Positions 1 to 14,869 of a stretch of 64,000 nucleotides of DNA are shown piece by piece. Position 1 is the first letter of the stretch. The number at the start of each line of letters is the position of its first letter. Location: positions 1 to 64,000 of the forward strand of contig JAQGMG010000043.1 of NCBI GenBank assembly GCA_028292485.1, read 5' to 3'. The position numbers and the translations under genes are program-made. This stretch comes from Rhodocyclales bacterium. Lineage in GTDB: Bacteria > Pseudomonadota > Gammaproteobacteria > Burkholderiales > Rhodocyclaceae. The notes under the pieces are model-generated. The model saw only the letters and a program-made list of their open reading frames with translations. It was not told the origin of the DNA and did not search any database.

Positions 1-124
1 TTAAGCGGCTACAGCGAATTGCTCGTCGTTTGCGAGTAGAACTTTTCAGATGGATTTACGAGGTAACTGATCCTCGGTATGCACCAAGCTGCTTCGCGAC
101 CCCCGTCGAAACCAGGTCGCCCCC
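1..124 (-). ncRNA. ssrA: tmRNA (ssrA), 5' part, cut by window edge
   Basis: Read on the minus strand from 124, the sequence begins GGGGGCGACCTGGTTTCGAC, the conserved 5' end of tmRNA (acceptor stem, D-loop-like segment). It then runs through a GTGCATACCGAGG segment to the mRNA-like frame. The resume codon is GCA at 31-33 and the encoded tag is ANDEQFAVAA, ending with TAA at 1-3. The tag fits the proteobacterial AND...A(L/V)AA pattern that targets stalled peptides for ClpXP proteolysis during trans-translation with SmpB. The pseudoknot domain and the 3' tRNA half lie beyond the left edge. The continuous tag frame next to the 5' end shows the ordinary one-piece architecture. Identification is near certain; the exact 5' nucleotide is inferred from the G-run. 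Confidence 0.95.
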
Positions 125-134
125 AGCACTTTCA

Positions 135-163
135 ATTCTACGCGCCGAGGCTCAGGTAGTCCA
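135..163 (-). promoter_or_regulatory. Probable sigma-70 promoter of ssrA
   Basis: On the minus strand there is a -35-like TGGACT (158-163), a 17-nt spacer and a -10-like TAGAAT (135-140), ending about 10 nt before the tmRNA 5' end at 124. The -35 lies just beyond the gph stop codon, so ssrA probably has its own promoter and is not read only from gph. Inferred from box match and spacing. Confidence 0.5.
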
Positions 164-164
164 T

Positions 165-848
165 TCATGTAGTCCGTGAAATGTAGTCCAGCACTTCCAG
201 CGGTTGGTCGATGATGCGATCGGCGCCCCAGGCTTCAATTGGCTTGTCGCTGCTGATGTAACCCCAGCGCACGGCAACAGACAGCATGCCTGCAGCTCTC
301 GCTGCAACGATGTCACGTTCGTCGTCGCCAAGGTAAACGCATTGAGCGGGAGCGACACCCACTTCAGCGGCTGCATGCAGGAGTGGGTCAGGCGCCGGCT
401 TTGGTCTGGCTGTGGTATCACCACTGACGACGCAGCTGGCGCGTTGCGCCAAGCCGAGCGCGGCTACCAGCGGCGTGGTGAAGCGGGCGTGCTTGTTGGT
501 GACAATTCCCCACTTGATGCTGGCAGCCTCAAGCTGCTGCAAGAGGGGCTCCATGCCCGCAAAGAGTGCGGTACCGACACAGATATTTTCGGTGTAATGG
601 CGCAGGACACGCTCGGCCAGTTCCGGGTAGCGCGGGTGGTCTGGAGAGAGGCCGTAGCCTTCGCGCAGCAGGCCGCGGACACCTTGCGACGTGACCGGGC
701 GAAGTTGCGCCAACGGAAGCGCATCAAGGCCATCCTCGATCCGTGTGCGATTCAGGGCGCTACCCAGGTCCGGCGCGGTGTCGGCGAGGGTGCCGTCAAG
801 ATCAAACAGCACACAGCGTATGTGCTGGCCGACGAGGCGTTCGATCAT
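165..848 (-). CDS. gph: Phosphoglycolate phosphatase (HAD family)
   Basis: HAD-superfamily phosphatase of about 227 residues that dephosphorylates 2-phosphoglycolate. The nucleophile motif FDLDGTLADT is at residues 15-24 (Asp16 and Asp18), followed by the cap domain, motif II in GIVTNKHARF, the Lys of motif III in RPKPAPDPL, and motif IV GDDERDI. The start is set at ATG 848, which puts the nucleophile Asp at residue 16 as usual. The frame continues upstream to 899 but would overlap ubiG. The ubiG stop ends 4 bp before this start and no strong ribosome-binding site is visible, suggesting translational coupling. The ubiG-gph pairing is common in Beta- and Gammaproteobacteria. Close homologues act on other small phosphates, so the substrate is inferred from family and context. 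Confidence 0.9.
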   Translation of the reverse strand: MIERLVGQHIRCVLFDLDGTLADTAPDLGSALNRTRIEDGLDALPLAQLRPVTSQGVRGLLREGYGLSPDHPRYPELAERVLRHYTENICVGTALFAGMEPLLQQLEAASIKWGIVTNKHARFTTPLVAALGLAQRASCVVSGDTTARPKPAPDPLLHAAAEVGVAPAQCVYLGDDERDIVAARAAGMLSVAVRWGYISSDKPIEAWGADRIIDQPLEVLDYISRTT

Positions 849-852
849 CTGA

Positions 853-1557
853 TCAGCTGCTTTTCGTGCAACGCATGAGGTAATTGACGTCTGTGCCACG
901 CCCGAGGCTATAGCGTTTGTCGATCGGGTTGTAGTGCATGCCGATGAGCTCGACGGTATCGAGTCCCGCCGCCCTCGCGAAGCCGCTGAGCTCAGCAGGT
1001 TTTATGAATTTCGTATATTCATGAGTGCCGCGCGGCAACAGATTCAGGACATATTCGGCGCCCACGATGGCCATCAGATAGGCTTTGACGTTGCGGTTGA
1101 TGGTCGAGAAAAAAACCGATCCGCCTGGTTTGGCAAGCTGTGCGCACGCCCGGACGGTGCTTGCCGGGTCGGGCACGTGTTCGAGCATTTCCATGCAGGT
1201 GACAACGTCATACCGGGTCGGGCGTTCCTGAGCGATGGCTTCGGCAGCGATCTTCAGGTATTCGACGCTGGCGCCGCTCTCAAGCAGGTGCAGCCGGGCC
1301 ACGGCCAGAGCCTTGTCGGAAAGGTCTATGCCGGTGACGTTTGCGCCGCGCAATGCCATGCTTTCCGCAAGGATGCCGCCTCCGCAGCCGATGTCGATCG
1401 TCTTCTTGCCTGGAAGCGCGCAATGCAGATCGATCCATTCCAGCCGCAGCGGATTGATTTCATGCAGCGGGCGGAACTCTGATTCCGGATCCCACCAGCG
1501 GTGGGCAAGCGCGCTGAATTTTGCAATTTCGCTGTCGTCGGCATTGGCTTGGAGCAT
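853..1557 (-). CDS. ubiG: Ubiquinone biosynthesis O-methyltransferase UbiG
   Basis: SAM-dependent methyltransferase of 234 residues that carries out both O-methylations of the ubiquinone head group (3-demethylubiquinol and the earlier catechol intermediate). The N-terminus [20 protein letters not shown] is a UbiG signature. The SAM-binding motif [13 protein letters not shown] lies at about 54-66, followed by the acidic GIDLS loop and [11 protein letters not shown]. The length is typical of the family. It lies upstream of gph on the same strand and downstream of the ompA terminator, so ubiG-gph probably form a unit separate from ompA. No oddities seen. Confidence 0.95.
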   Translation of the reverse strand: MLQANADDSEIAKFSALAHRWWDPESEFRPLHEINPLRLEWIDLHCALPGKKTIDIGCGGGILAESMALRGANVTGIDLSDKALAVARLHLLESGASVEYLKIAAEAIAQERPTRYDVVTCMEMLEHVPDPASTVRACAQLAKPGGSVFFSTINRNVKAYLMAIVGAEYVLNLLPRGTHEYTKFIKPAELSGFARAAGLDTVELIGMHYNPIDKRYSLGRGTDVNYLMRCTKSS

Positions 1558-1614
1558 GTCTGACCTTTTCGCTGAAGTGCGTACCAGTGTGATCGATGTG
1601 TGTGCAAAGCGTTC

Positions 1615-1643
1615 AAAAAAAAGCCCTGCCGAAGCAGGGCTTT
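1615..1643 (-). terminator. Rho-independent terminator after ompA
   Basis: On the minus strand, a 10-bp stem (1634-1643 pairing with 1620-1629) with tetraloop TTCG is followed by eight T residues (1615-1622). It begins 17 bp past the ompA stop and closes the ompA transcript before ubiG. Confidence 0.92.
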
Positions 1644-1659
1644 CTACGGAGCAGGGCGA

Positions 1660-2442
1660 TTACTTCACGCCGACAGCTTCGAGTTCGACGCGACGATCCG
1701 GGCCAAGGCAGTCAACAAGTTTCTTGTTCTTGCCATTTTCGGGACCCATCTTCTTGCACTGGTCGCCCGTTACCGGCTGGGACTTGCCCTTGCCTTCGGT
1801 GTAGACGCGGTTTGCAGGTACGCCCTTGGCGACCAGGAAGTCCTTGACGGCGTTCGCACGCTTCTCGGACAGAGCCTGATTGTAGGAGTCGGTACCAATG
1901 CGGTCAGCATGGCCAACGGCGATCACCACTTCCAGCGACTTGAGCTTCGTTACGCGGCCGGCGAAGCTTGCCAGCTTTTCCTGACCGAGTTCGCTGATCT
2001 CAGCCTTGTTGTAGGCGAAGAGTGCATCGGCGGGGATGTTGACCTTCTCGGCAGCGGGAGCCGGTGCAGGCGCTGGCGCGGCAGCAGGGGCCGGTGCAGG
2101 CGCTGCCGGTGCGGCAGGTGCCGGTGCGGTCGCAGGCGCGGCAGGAGCAGCGACAGGCTTGGGCTTGCAGGCTGCGTCGTTGGCGTTCAGATCAGCCTCG
2201 CAGAAGCAGCCGAGGGGCAAATCGGAGCCGACAACCTTGGTGTTCAGCGCCAGGTCCTTGCTCCAGAAACCGGTGCGCCAGCACAGGCCGTCATTGTTAC
2301 GTTCAACAGTTCCGCTCGCGTTGATAACGTAAGGCATGGTGCCCTTGCTGTCGACGACGATCGGCTTGATCTGGGCTTGAGCAACACTGCAGAGACCTGT
2401 AGCGGCCAGTACGGCCAGAAGAAATTTGTGAGTTGTTTTCAT
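1660..2442 (-). CDS. ompA: OmpA-family outer-membrane/peptidoglycan-associated protein
   Basis: A 260-residue secreted protein. Residues 1-23 are a signal peptide ending AQA. Residues 24-95 form a small Cys-containing N-terminal region, not a full eight-stranded barrel. A Pro/Ala linker made almost only of A and P spans about 96-132, and the C-terminal OmpA/Pal/MotB peptidoglycan-binding domain runs from about 135 to 255 (VVIAVGHADRIGTDSYNQALSEKRA; arginine-rich DRRVEL near the end). It is monocistronic, with its own terminator downstream. Its place near ubiG-gph and gyrA is conserved in Betaproteobacteria. The protein likely anchors the outer membrane to peptidoglycan; a porin role is unlikely given the short N-terminal part. 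Confidence 0.9.
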   Translation of the reverse strand: MKTTHKFLLAVLAATGLCSVAQAQIKPIVVDSKGTMPYVINASGTVERNNDGLCWRTGFWSKDLALNTKVVGSDLPLGCFCEADLNANDAACKPKPVAAPAAPATAPAPAAPAAPAPAPAAAPAPAPAPAAEKVNIPADALFAYNKAEISELGQEKLASFAGRVTKLKSLEVVIAVGHADRIGTDSYNQALSEKRANAVKDFLVAKGVPANRVYTEGKGKSQPVTGDQCKKMGPENGKNKKLVDCLGPDRRVELEAVGVK

Positions 2443-2593
2443 ATGCTCCTCATTGCAAGGCTGATTTTACAAAACGAAAATGGACGGATCGGCATGCCGA
2501 TGCCCACACAGAAAGGACTCCAACGACAACGCACTACGCGATTCGTGTTGGTTTATTGCGATCACGCGAGGACCCCGATTTGTCCGACGAGCC

Positions 2594-3919
2594 TTAATTC
2601 TTCAGGGAATTCTGCCACAGTCGTGAAATCCGCAGCAATTCCTTGTTGTCATTATGCAACAACACCTTCTCTTGCATGAGATTGCGTCCGCCGATCCACA
2701 CATGGCTGACGTGCTCACGGCCCGCAACATACACCAGATGTGAGGCTGGATCGAAGACTGGTGCGGTTTCCAGCGTGTCCAGGGCGACAGCGGCGATGTC
2801 TGCTTTCTTGCCGGGACTCAAACTGCCGATAGTGTCCTGCATTCCAAGCGCATGGGCGGCATCGAGTGTTGCCATCTGGAGTGCCTTGTGTGCGGGCAAG
2901 GCTCCTGCGTCTGCGTTGCTGTGCTTGGCCAGCAGACTTGCCATGCGCATTTCCTGGAAAATGTCGAGACGATTATTGCTCGCGGCACCGTCTGATCCGA
3001 GGCCAACGTGGATGCCTGCAGCAATCATCTGGCTGACAGGGGCAGCACCGCTGGCGAGCTTCATATTGGACGTGGGGTTGTGGGCGACGCCAACATTGTT
3101 GCTGGCAAGCATGCGGATTTCTTCCGGCGTGACATGCACGGCGTGGGCAATGAGCAGATTGGGCCCGAGCAGGCCAAGCGATTCCAGCCGGGTAAGAGGC
3201 CGTACGCCATGCTTCTCGAGACTCTGCAGCACCTCATCAGCGGTCTCCTGCACATGCGTGTGAACCAGGATGTCGAGTTCCTGCGCCAGTGATCCGATGC
3301 GCTCCCATGTGCTGTCGGAAACTGTATACGGCGCGTGCGGTGCCAGCGAAAAACTGATGCGCGGATGGTCGAGCCAGTTGTCGCGTACCAGCAGCCCCTT
3401 GCTCAGGTAGTCCTCCGCATCGGAAGCGTAGCTGGTCGGAAAGTCGATGACCGTCATGCCGACAACGGCGCGCATGCCTAACTGCTCATAGGCACGGGCA
3501 GACGCTTCGGGGTAAAAATACATGTCACTGACGCAAGTCACCCCACCACGCAGCATTTCGGCGCCGCCGAGCAAGGTGCCATCGAAGACGAAACGTTCCG
3601 AGACGTGCTTGTTTTCGGTCGGCCAGATGGATTCATTGAGCCAGCGCATGAGCGGCAGGTCATCGGCTATACCGCGTAGCAGCGACATGGCTGTATGGGC
3701 GTGCAGATTGATCAGGCCCGGAATCAGTACGTGGTCGGGCAGGCTGACTGTCTGCGCGGCACTGAAGCGCATGCGTGCTTCGCTGATGGGAAGGACGGCA
3801 ACGATGTGCTCGCCGCGAATGGCTACGGCGTGGTGTTCGAGCGTAGTGTTGGCTGGTTCGACGGGAATGACCCAGCGGGCTTCAATGAGCAGATCCAGGT
3901 GTTCAGCGGCTTGTTCCAT
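2594..3919 (-). CDS. mtaD: TRZ/ATZ-family amidohydrolase, probable 5'-methylthioadenosine/S-adenosylhomocysteine deaminase
   Basis: A 441-residue metal-dependent amidohydrolase. The metal ligands are visible: HxH at His73/His75 (NLHAHTAMS), the histidines in LAPHAPYT and LVHTHVQET, and the catalytic Asp in GLGSDGAASN. A small beta-sandwich is formed by both termini, with ISPGKKAD-like LSPGKKADIAAV near the C-terminus. The family includes MTA/SAH deaminase and chlorohydrolases of the AtzA/TrzN type; in Betaproteobacteria the copy beside ubiG/gyrA is normally annotated as the deaminase. It is transcribed divergently from gyrA across a 195-bp gap. Enzyme class is certain from motifs; the natural substrate is inferred. 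Confidence 0.82.
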   Translation of the reverse strand: MEQAAEHLDLLIEARWVIPVEPANTTLEHHAVAIRGEHIVAVLPISEARMRFSAAQTVSLPDHVLIPGLINLHAHTAMSLLRGIADDLPLMRWLNESIWPTENKHVSERFVFDGTLLGGAEMLRGGVTCVSDMYFYPEASARAYEQLGMRAVVGMTVIDFPTSYASDAEDYLSKGLLVRDNWLDHPRISFSLAPHAPYTVSDSTWERIGSLAQELDILVHTHVQETADEVLQSLEKHGVRPLTRLESLGLLGPNLLIAHAVHVTPEEIRMLASNNVGVAHNPTSNMKLASGAAPVSQMIAAGIHVGLGSDGAASNNRLDIFQEMRMASLLAKHSNADAGALPAHKALQMATLDAAHALGMQDTIGSLSPGKKADIAAVALDTLETAPVFDPASHLVYVAGREHVSHVWIGGRNLMQEKVLLHNDNKELLRISRLWQNSLKN

Positions 3920-4114
3920 GGGCTTCCGGAGGCTTGTGAGGGACGAATGAGGCCAAGGTCAGGGGAGGGGCGGGCATGTTACAATTGCGCGCTTTACGAG
4001 GCCCTTTTGCCTGCCGCAGCGTGATGAAAGTGCGGCAAATCCGGCAAATGGCCCGATGCTCTTCTGCGCATCCCGCTTCCGTGCGCAGCCCGAATCTTAC
4101 GATACCCGTGCCAC

Positions 4115-6711
<2,597 letters not shown>

Positions 6712-6715
<4 letters not shown>

Positions 6716-7824
6716 CGCGCGTATTCAATTTCTCCGCGGGCCCGGCGGTACTGCCTGAAGAAGTATTAAGGCAGGCCGCCGAAGAGATGCTCGACTGGCA
6801 TGGCAGTGGCATGTCGGTGATGGAGATGAGCCACCGCGGCAAGGAGTTCACCAGCATCATCGAGCAGGCGGAAGCCGATCTGCGCGAGCTGATGGCCGTG
6901 CCCGCCGGCTATCAGGTGTTGTTCATGCAGGGCGGCGGGCTGGGTGAGAACGCCATCGTGCCACTCAACCTGCTCGGCAAGAACAACAAGGCCGACTTCG
7001 TCGTGACAGGTTCGTGGTCGGAAAAATCGATCAAGGAAGCCGCGCGATACGGGGACATCAAGACTGCTGCGAACAGCCGCGATGCGACTGCTGCGCAAGG
7101 CAAGTTCACCAAGGTTCCCGCGTTTGCCGATTGGCAACTGCGCAGCGATGCTGCCTATCTGCATTTCTGCAGCAACGAGACCATCGATGGTGTCGAGTTC
7201 TTCGATGTGCCGGATATGGCCGCTCTCGGTGCGCCGGATGTGCCACTTGTCGTCGACATGTCGTCGCACATCCTGTCGCGTCCGATGGATATCTCGAAAT
7301 TCGGTCTTGCCTTCGGTGGAGCCCAGAAGAACATCGGCCCGGCAGGTTTGACGGTCGTCATCGTACGTGACGATCTGCTCGATCAGGCCCACGCCCTGTG
7401 CCCCTCAGCTTTCAACTACAAGCTGGTTGCCGAAAACAGGTCGATGTACAACACGCCGCCGACTTATGGCATTTACATCGCGAACCTGGTCTTTCAGTGG
7501 CTCAAGCGTCAGGGCGGTGTCGCGGCGATGGAAGTGCAGAATCTGGCCAAATCGGAACTGCTCTACCGCACGCTGGACGGCAGCGATTTTTACGTTACGC
7601 ATGTGGAGAAAGCCCATCGCTCACGCATGAATGTGCCGTTTTTCCTGCGCGACGAATCGCTGAATGAAGCGTTCCTTGCCGGCGCAAAGGAGCGTGGTCT
7701 GCTGCAATTGAAGGGCCACAAGTCAGTGGGGGGCATGCGCGCCTCGATCTATAACGCAATGCCGCTGGCCGGTGTGCAGGCACTTTGCGGCTATCTCAAG
7801 GATTTCGAGAAGAGCCATGGCTGA
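6712..7824 (+). CDS. serC: Phosphoserine aminotransferase
   Basis: A 370-residue PLP enzyme converting 3-phosphohydroxypyruvate and glutamate to phosphoserine; it also serves pyridoxine synthesis. The family N-terminus [15 protein letters not shown] is present, and the PLP lysine is Lys206 in [12 protein letters not shown]. The start is GTG at 6712, sharing the bases GTGA with the gyrA stop. It is followed by pheA with an 8-bp overlap, so gyrA-serC-pheA are translationally coupled. This serC-pheA-hisC-tyrA-aroA order is the classical mixed-function supraoperon of Beta- and Gammaproteobacteria. Confidence 0.97.
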
Positions 7825-8926
7825 ACACGAATCCAGTCCCAATCCGGAATTGACGGCCGAACAACTCGAAGCCTTGCTTGCTGTGCGCAACGAAATCGAC
7901 CGCCTCGACGGTGAGATTCTGCAACGACTTGCGGAACGCGCACGCTGCGCGCAAAAGGTTGGCGAGATCAAGCGCGGCCCGCTGTATCGCCCAGAGCGAG
8001 AGGCACAGGTGCTGCGGGCGATTGCCGAGCGCAATCCTGGCCCACTGTCCAACGAGGCCGTGCAACGCATCTTCCGCGAGATCATGTCGTGGTGCCTGGC
8101 GCTGGAACGCCCGATGAAAGTGGCATACCTCGGACCACAGGGCACTTACTCGGAATCTGCTGCAGGCAAGCATTTCGGCGGCGCGCCGGATCTGCAGCCA
8201 CAGCAAACCATCGATGACGTTTTCCATGCGGTGGAGGCGGGCGCTGTCGAATATGGCGTGGTGCCGGTGGAAAACTCGACCGAAGGTGCCGTCGGGCGCA
8301 CGCTCGACCTGCTGCTGTCCGCCAGGGTCTCGGTGTGCGGCGAAGTCGGCTTGCGTGTGCGTCACAACCTCATGACGCACGCGACCGACCTTGCCCAGGT
8401 CAAACGCATCTATTCGCACTCGCAGTCGCTGTCGCAGTGTCACGACTGGCTGGCTCATCATGCGCATGACATTCCGCGTCTGCCGGTGTCGAGCAATGCC
8501 GAGGCGGCGCGCATGGCAGCGGCCGATGCCGAATCTGCAGCTATCGCTGGCGAGAAGGCTGCACAGCATTATGGGCTGCCGATCCTCCACGCGAACATTG
8601 AAGACGACCCGAACAACACGACGCGTTTTCTCGTGATTGCCTGTCACGACGCCAGCCCGTCGGGGCGCGACAAGACCTCCATTGTCTGTTCGGCGCTCAA
8701 CAAGCCGGGGGCCGTGCATGCCTTGCTGCAAGCCTTTGCTGATCAGGGCGTGAGCATGACCAAGTTCGAATCGCGCCCTTCGCGCACCGGGTTGTGGGAA
8801 TACGTGTTCTATGTCGACGTGGAAGGACATCGCAACGACGCAGCCGTCGCCTTGGCGCTGACTGAGCTTGCCAATCGGGCGGCTTTCCTCAAGGTGCTGG
8901 GCTCGTACCCGGTTGCCGCCATCTGA
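7817..8926 (+). CDS. pheA: Bifunctional chorismate mutase / prephenate dehydratase (P-protein)
   Basis: A 369-residue P-protein that converts chorismate to prephenate and then to phenylpyruvate. An AroQ-type chorismate mutase domain spans about 15-100 ([20 protein letters not shown]). The prephenate dehydratase domain starts at [14 protein letters not shown] and contains [14 protein letters not shown] and the catalytic Thr in [10 protein letters not shown]-terminal ACT domain ([12 protein letters not shown], then ESRPSR) is the phenylalanine-sensing feedback site. ATG 7817 is chosen over an in-frame upstream start because it follows a GAGAAGAG ribosome-binding site and makes the usual 8-bp overlap with serC. 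Confidence 0.96.
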   Translation: MAEHESSPNPELTAEQLEALLAVRNEIDRLDGEILQRLAERARCAQKVGEIKRGPLYRPEREAQVLRAIAERNPGPLSNEAVQRIFREIMSWCLALERPMKVAYLGPQGTYSESAAGKHFGGAPDLQPQQTIDDVFHAVEAGAVEYGVVPVENSTEGAVGRTLDLLLSARVSVCGEVGLRVRHNLMTHATDLAQVKRIYSHSQSLSQCHDWLAHHAHDIPRLPVSSNAEAARMAAADAESAAIAGEKAAQHYGLPILHANIEDDPNNTTRFLVIACHDASPSGRDKTSIVCSALNKPGAVHALLQAFADQGVSMTKFESRPSRTGLWEYVFYVDVEGHRNDAAVALALTELANRAAFLKVLGSYPVAAI

Positions 8927-8956
8927 CGCTGTAATGTAATTTCCTGGAGTGAATTG

Positions 8957-10081
8957 ATGTCCTCGCCCGTTTCGTCGCATGTTTCTCTATCTCAGCTTGC
9001 GCCCGACTACATTCGCGCCATTTCGCCCTATGTGCCGGGCAAGCCAATCTCCGAGCTGGCACGCGAGATGGGGCTGAACGAAGCAGACATCCTCAAGCTG
9101 GCGTCCAACGAAAATCCACTTGGCATGAGCCCCAAGGCACGTGCCGCCGTGGCAAAAGTCATTGACGACATCGCCTTGTATCCGGACGGCAACGGCTTTG
9201 CGCTGAAGCAGGCGCTGTCGCGTCGCCTCGGTCCTGCAATGAATTCTTTCGTGCTGGGCAATGGCTCGAACGATGTGTTGGAGCTGGTCGCACGCGCTTT
9301 CCTGGCGCCGGGTTTCAGTGGCGTGTTTTCGCAATATGCCTTCGCGGTTTATCCGCTGGCCATCCAGAGCATTGGCGCGCGCTGCATCGAGGTGCCGGCG
9401 CGCAATTACGGCCACGACCTGGCAGCCATGGCCGATGCCATTACCTCAGATACGCGCATCGTTTTTCTTGCAAACCCGAACAACCCGACAGGGACTTTCC
9501 ACGCCGGCGATGCCATCGAGTCTTTCCTCGATGTCGTGTCCGATGATGTCATTGTCGTACTGGACGAGGCCTATAACGAATATCTGGCGCCCGAGCAACG
9601 TTACGATGCGATCGCGTGGCTGCAACGCTTCCCCAATCTTGTCATTTCGCGCACCTTCTCGAAGATCTACGGCCTGGCCGGTCTGCGCATCGGTTACGCC
9701 GCTGCGCATCCGGACGTTGCCGACATGATGAATCGCGTGCGTGCACCCTTCAACGCGAATAGTCTGGCGCTGGCGGCGGCCGAAGCGGCGCTTGGTGACG
9801 ATGAGTTTCTGCAGCGCAGTTACGAGGTCAATCGCGCCGGCATGGCGCAGATCGTCAAGGGTCTTGATGCCCTGGGCCTGCAACACATTCCCTCGGCCGG
9901 CAACTTCGTCGCCTTCAAGGTCGGTGACGGTGCGGGCGTCAATCATCGCCTGCTCAAGCAGGGCGTCATCGTGCGGCCGATTGCAGGTTATGGCATGCCG
10001 GAATGGTTGCGCGTGACGATTGCCACCGAACCAGAAAACGCGCGCTTCCTCAGCGCGCTTGCCGTGGCGCTGAAGGCGTGA
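8957..10081 (+). CDS. hisC: Histidinol-phosphate / aromatic aminotransferase
   Basis: A 374-residue class I/II PLP aminotransferase of the HisC family. The HisC signature LASNENPLGMSPKA lies at about 48-61, NPNNPTGTF binds the cofactor region, and the PLP lysine is Lys236 in SRTFSKIYGLAGLRIGYA. ATG 8957 is preceded by CCTGGAG with 8-nt spacing. Lying between pheA and tyrA, it probably also transaminates phenylpyruvate or 4-hydroxyphenylpyruvate, as known for copies in this supraoperon. A dedicated histidine-operon hisC may exist elsewhere, so the histidine role is inferred only from family. Confidence 0.9.
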   Translation: MSSPVSSHVSLSQLAPDYIRAISPYVPGKPISELAREMGLNEADILKLASNENPLGMSPKARAAVAKVIDDIALYPDGNGFALKQALSRRLGPAMNSFVLGNGSNDVLELVARAFLAPGFSGVFSQYAFAVYPLAIQSIGARCIEVPARNYGHDLAAMADAITSDTRIVFLANPNNPTGTFHAGDAIESFLDVVSDDVIVVLDEAYNEYLAPEQRYDAIAWLQRFPNLVISRTFSKIYGLAGLRIGYAAAHPDVADMMNRVRAPFNANSLALAAAEAALGDDEFLQRSYEVNRAGMAQIVKGLDALGLQHIPSAGNFVAFKVGDGAGVNHRLLKQGVIVRPIAGYGMPEWLRVTIATEPENARFLSALAVALKA

Positions 10082-10083
10082 GC

Positions 10084-10965
10084 GTGCAGACCCCGCCCCT
10101 CGTATTCGAACGTCTTGTCGTTGCCGGCGTAGGGCTGATCGGCGGCTCTTTTGCTGCGGCACTCAAGGCCGCCGGTGTCGCGCGCCACGTGGTCGGCGTC
10201 GGCCGTAGTGCCGCTTCGCTGGAAGAAGCGAAGGCCTTGGGTCTGATCGATGAAATCCAGTCCGACTGGGCTGCTGCGCTCAAGGGCGCTGATCTGTTGT
10301 TGCTGGCAATGCCGGTGGGGCAGATGAGTAAAGTCATGCAGGCTCTTGCGCCGCATCTTGAAGCACAAACGCTGGTGACCGATGCAGGTAGCACCAAGGC
10401 GGATGTCATAGAGGCGATCTATACGCACCTGGGCGAGCACATCGTGAATGTCGTGCCGGCACATCCCATAGCGGGAGCCGAGAAGAGTGGTCCCTCCGCA
10501 GCTTCGGCGGAGCTGTATCGTGGCAAGAAAGTCGTACTGACGCCCTTGCCTGAAAACTCGCCGCACGCAATCGATACGGTGCGTGCCGCCTGGGCGGCTT
10601 GCGGTGCCAATATGTTCCAGATGAGCCCGCAGGAGCACGACCGCGTTTTCGCTGCTGTCAGCCATCTGCCGCATCTGCTGGCATTCGGTCTGGTTCATGA
10701 CCTGGCTGGCCGTGCCAATGCCGAACAGCTCTTCAAGTACGCTGCTTCGGGATTTCGCGACTTCACACGCATCGCCGGTAGTCACCCCGAGATGTGGCGC
10801 GACATCTGCGTGGCGAACAGACAGGCGCTGCTCGCCGAGCTGGACGCCTACCTGGCCGAGCTGGCATGGCTACGTGCCTTGCTGATCCAGAGCGACGGCG
10901 CCGCGCTCGAGAAGCTCTTTGCCGAAGCCAGCGAAGCGCGCAACGCGTGGGCCACTGGCCAATAA
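10084..10965 (+). CDS. tyrA: Prephenate dehydrogenase (TyrA family)
   Basis: About 293 residues; an NAD(P)-dependent oxidative decarboxylase producing 4-hydroxyphenylpyruvate for tyrosine. The Rossmann glycine motif GVGLIGGSFAAALKAAG is near the N-terminus, followed by TDAGSTKADV and HPIAGAEKSGPSAA, the prephenate-binding segment, and the dimerisation helices. GTG 10084 is preferred because GAAGG lies 7 nt upstream; GTG 10078 overlapping the hisC stop is an alternative. Some members use arogenate instead. A 7-bp hairpin without a T-run sits in the 56-bp gap before aroA, so read-through is likely. Confidence 0.93.
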   Translation: MQTPPLVFERLVVAGVGLIGGSFAAALKAAGVARHVVGVGRSAASLEEAKALGLIDEIQSDWAAALKGADLLLLAMPVGQMSKVMQALAPHLEAQTLVTDAGSTKADVIEAIYTHLGEHIVNVVPAHPIAGAEKSGPSAASAELYRGKKVVLTPLPENSPHAIDTVRAAWAACGANMFQMSPQEHDRVFAAVSHLPHLLAFGLVHDLAGRANAEQLFKYAASGFRDFTRIAGSHPEMWRDICVANRQALLAELDAYLAELAWLRALLIQSDGAALEKLFAEASEARNAWATGQ

Positions 10966-11021
10966 TCCATCGGGAGCGCAGGCTCCCGCTGGCTTCATAT
11001 GTCGTTTGACTGAAGGTTGTC

Positions 11022-14037
<3,016 letters not shown>

Positions 14038-14050
14038 GAAAGCTGCAGGT

Positions 14051-14728
14051 ATGAACCAGAATGTTCCCGCGAATTTCCCGGTCATTGCGATCGATGGCCC
14101 GACGGCTTCCGGCAAGGGGACGGTAGCCTCCAGCGTTGCGATGGCGCTTGGCTGGCATTTTCTTGATTCAGGCTCGATTTATCGCCTGGTAGCCCTGCAG
14201 GCATTACGCAGCGGTGTCGGTTTCGACGACGCCGAGCGGCTGATGGCAATCGCCAAGGCGCTGGATGTGAGTTTCGACGGGGAGGAAGTCGTACTTGACG
14301 GTGAAGACGTCAAGGACAAGCTTCGTCACGAGGAGGTCGGCAATGGTGCCTCGCGCCTTGCGGCCTTGCCGATGGTGCGTGAGGCCTTGCTGGAACGGCA
14401 GAAAAGCTTTCGCCAGAAGCCAGGCCTCGTGGCCGATGGCCGCGACATGGGCACCGTCGTATTTCCCGATGCTTTCCTCAAGATATTTCTGACGGCGAGT
14501 GTCGAAGCACGCGCTGAAAGGCGCTATAAGCAGTTGATCGGCAAAGGTTTGTCTGCTAACCTTGAAAGTCTTGTTCTGGATCTCAAGGAACGTGACGACC
14601 GCGATACGAATCGCGCCGTGGCGCCCCTGAAGCCCAGTTCAGATGCGGTATTGCTGGATACCACCACGTTGTCGGCCGTGCATGCAGTGAAGTTCATACT
14701 GGATCTGGCCCGGCAGCGGATGCGATAA
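14051..14728 (+). CDS. cmk: Cytidylate kinase
   Basis: A 225-residue CMP/dCMP kinase. The P-loop GPTASGKGT spans residues 16-24 close to the N-terminus, followed by [13 protein letters not shown] for the nucleotide monophosphate site. The [16 protein letters not shown] segment and the lid arginines in [12 protein letters not shown] complete the fold. The length matches the long (proteobacterial) form with the CMP-binding insert. cmk followed by rpsA is one of the most conserved pairs in proteobacteria. ATG 14051 lies 13 bp past argS. Confidence 0.96.
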   Translation: MNQNVPANFPVIAIDGPTASGKGTVASSVAMALGWHFLDSGSIYRLVALQALRSGVGFDDAERLMAIAKALDVSFDGEEVVLDGEDVKDKLRHEEVGNGASRLAALPMVREALLERQKSFRQKPGLVADGRDMGTVVFPDAFLKIFLTASVEARAERRYKQLIGKGLSANLESLVLDLKERDDRDTNRAVAPLKPSSDAVLLDTTTLSAVHAVKFILDLARQRMR

Positions 14729-14742
14729 ACCTCAGCGAGATC

Positions 14743-14767
14743 CGATTGTTCCAAACGATTGTTCCAA
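14743..14767 (+). repeat. 12-bp tandem direct repeat in the cmk-rpsA gap
   Basis: CGATTGTTCCAA occurs at 14743-14754 and again at 14756-14767, a 13-bp period with one A between. It lies about 100 bp upstream of rpsA, where a promoter is expected. It could be a replication-slippage duplication or a pair of protein sites; the sequence alone does not decide. Confidence 0.6.
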
Positions 14768-14869
14768 CGTTCCTGTTCGTATCTCTTCCTGTTTGGGATG
14801 AGTGCAGACGGGGTATTTCAACTTCCTAACAGTAGCGTCGCGCTTGCGTGACGATCCGAGTCCAATCAC

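Noticed and set aside
1600-2679. A 359-codon plus-strand frame opposite ompA
   Set aside because: Its Gly/Arg/Cys repeats are the reverse of the Pro/Ala linker of OmpA, and it runs through the ompA terminator.
10971-10988. Hairpin CGGGAGC / GCTCCCG between tyrA and aroA
   Set aside because: Only a 7-bp stem with no T-run, so not called a terminator.
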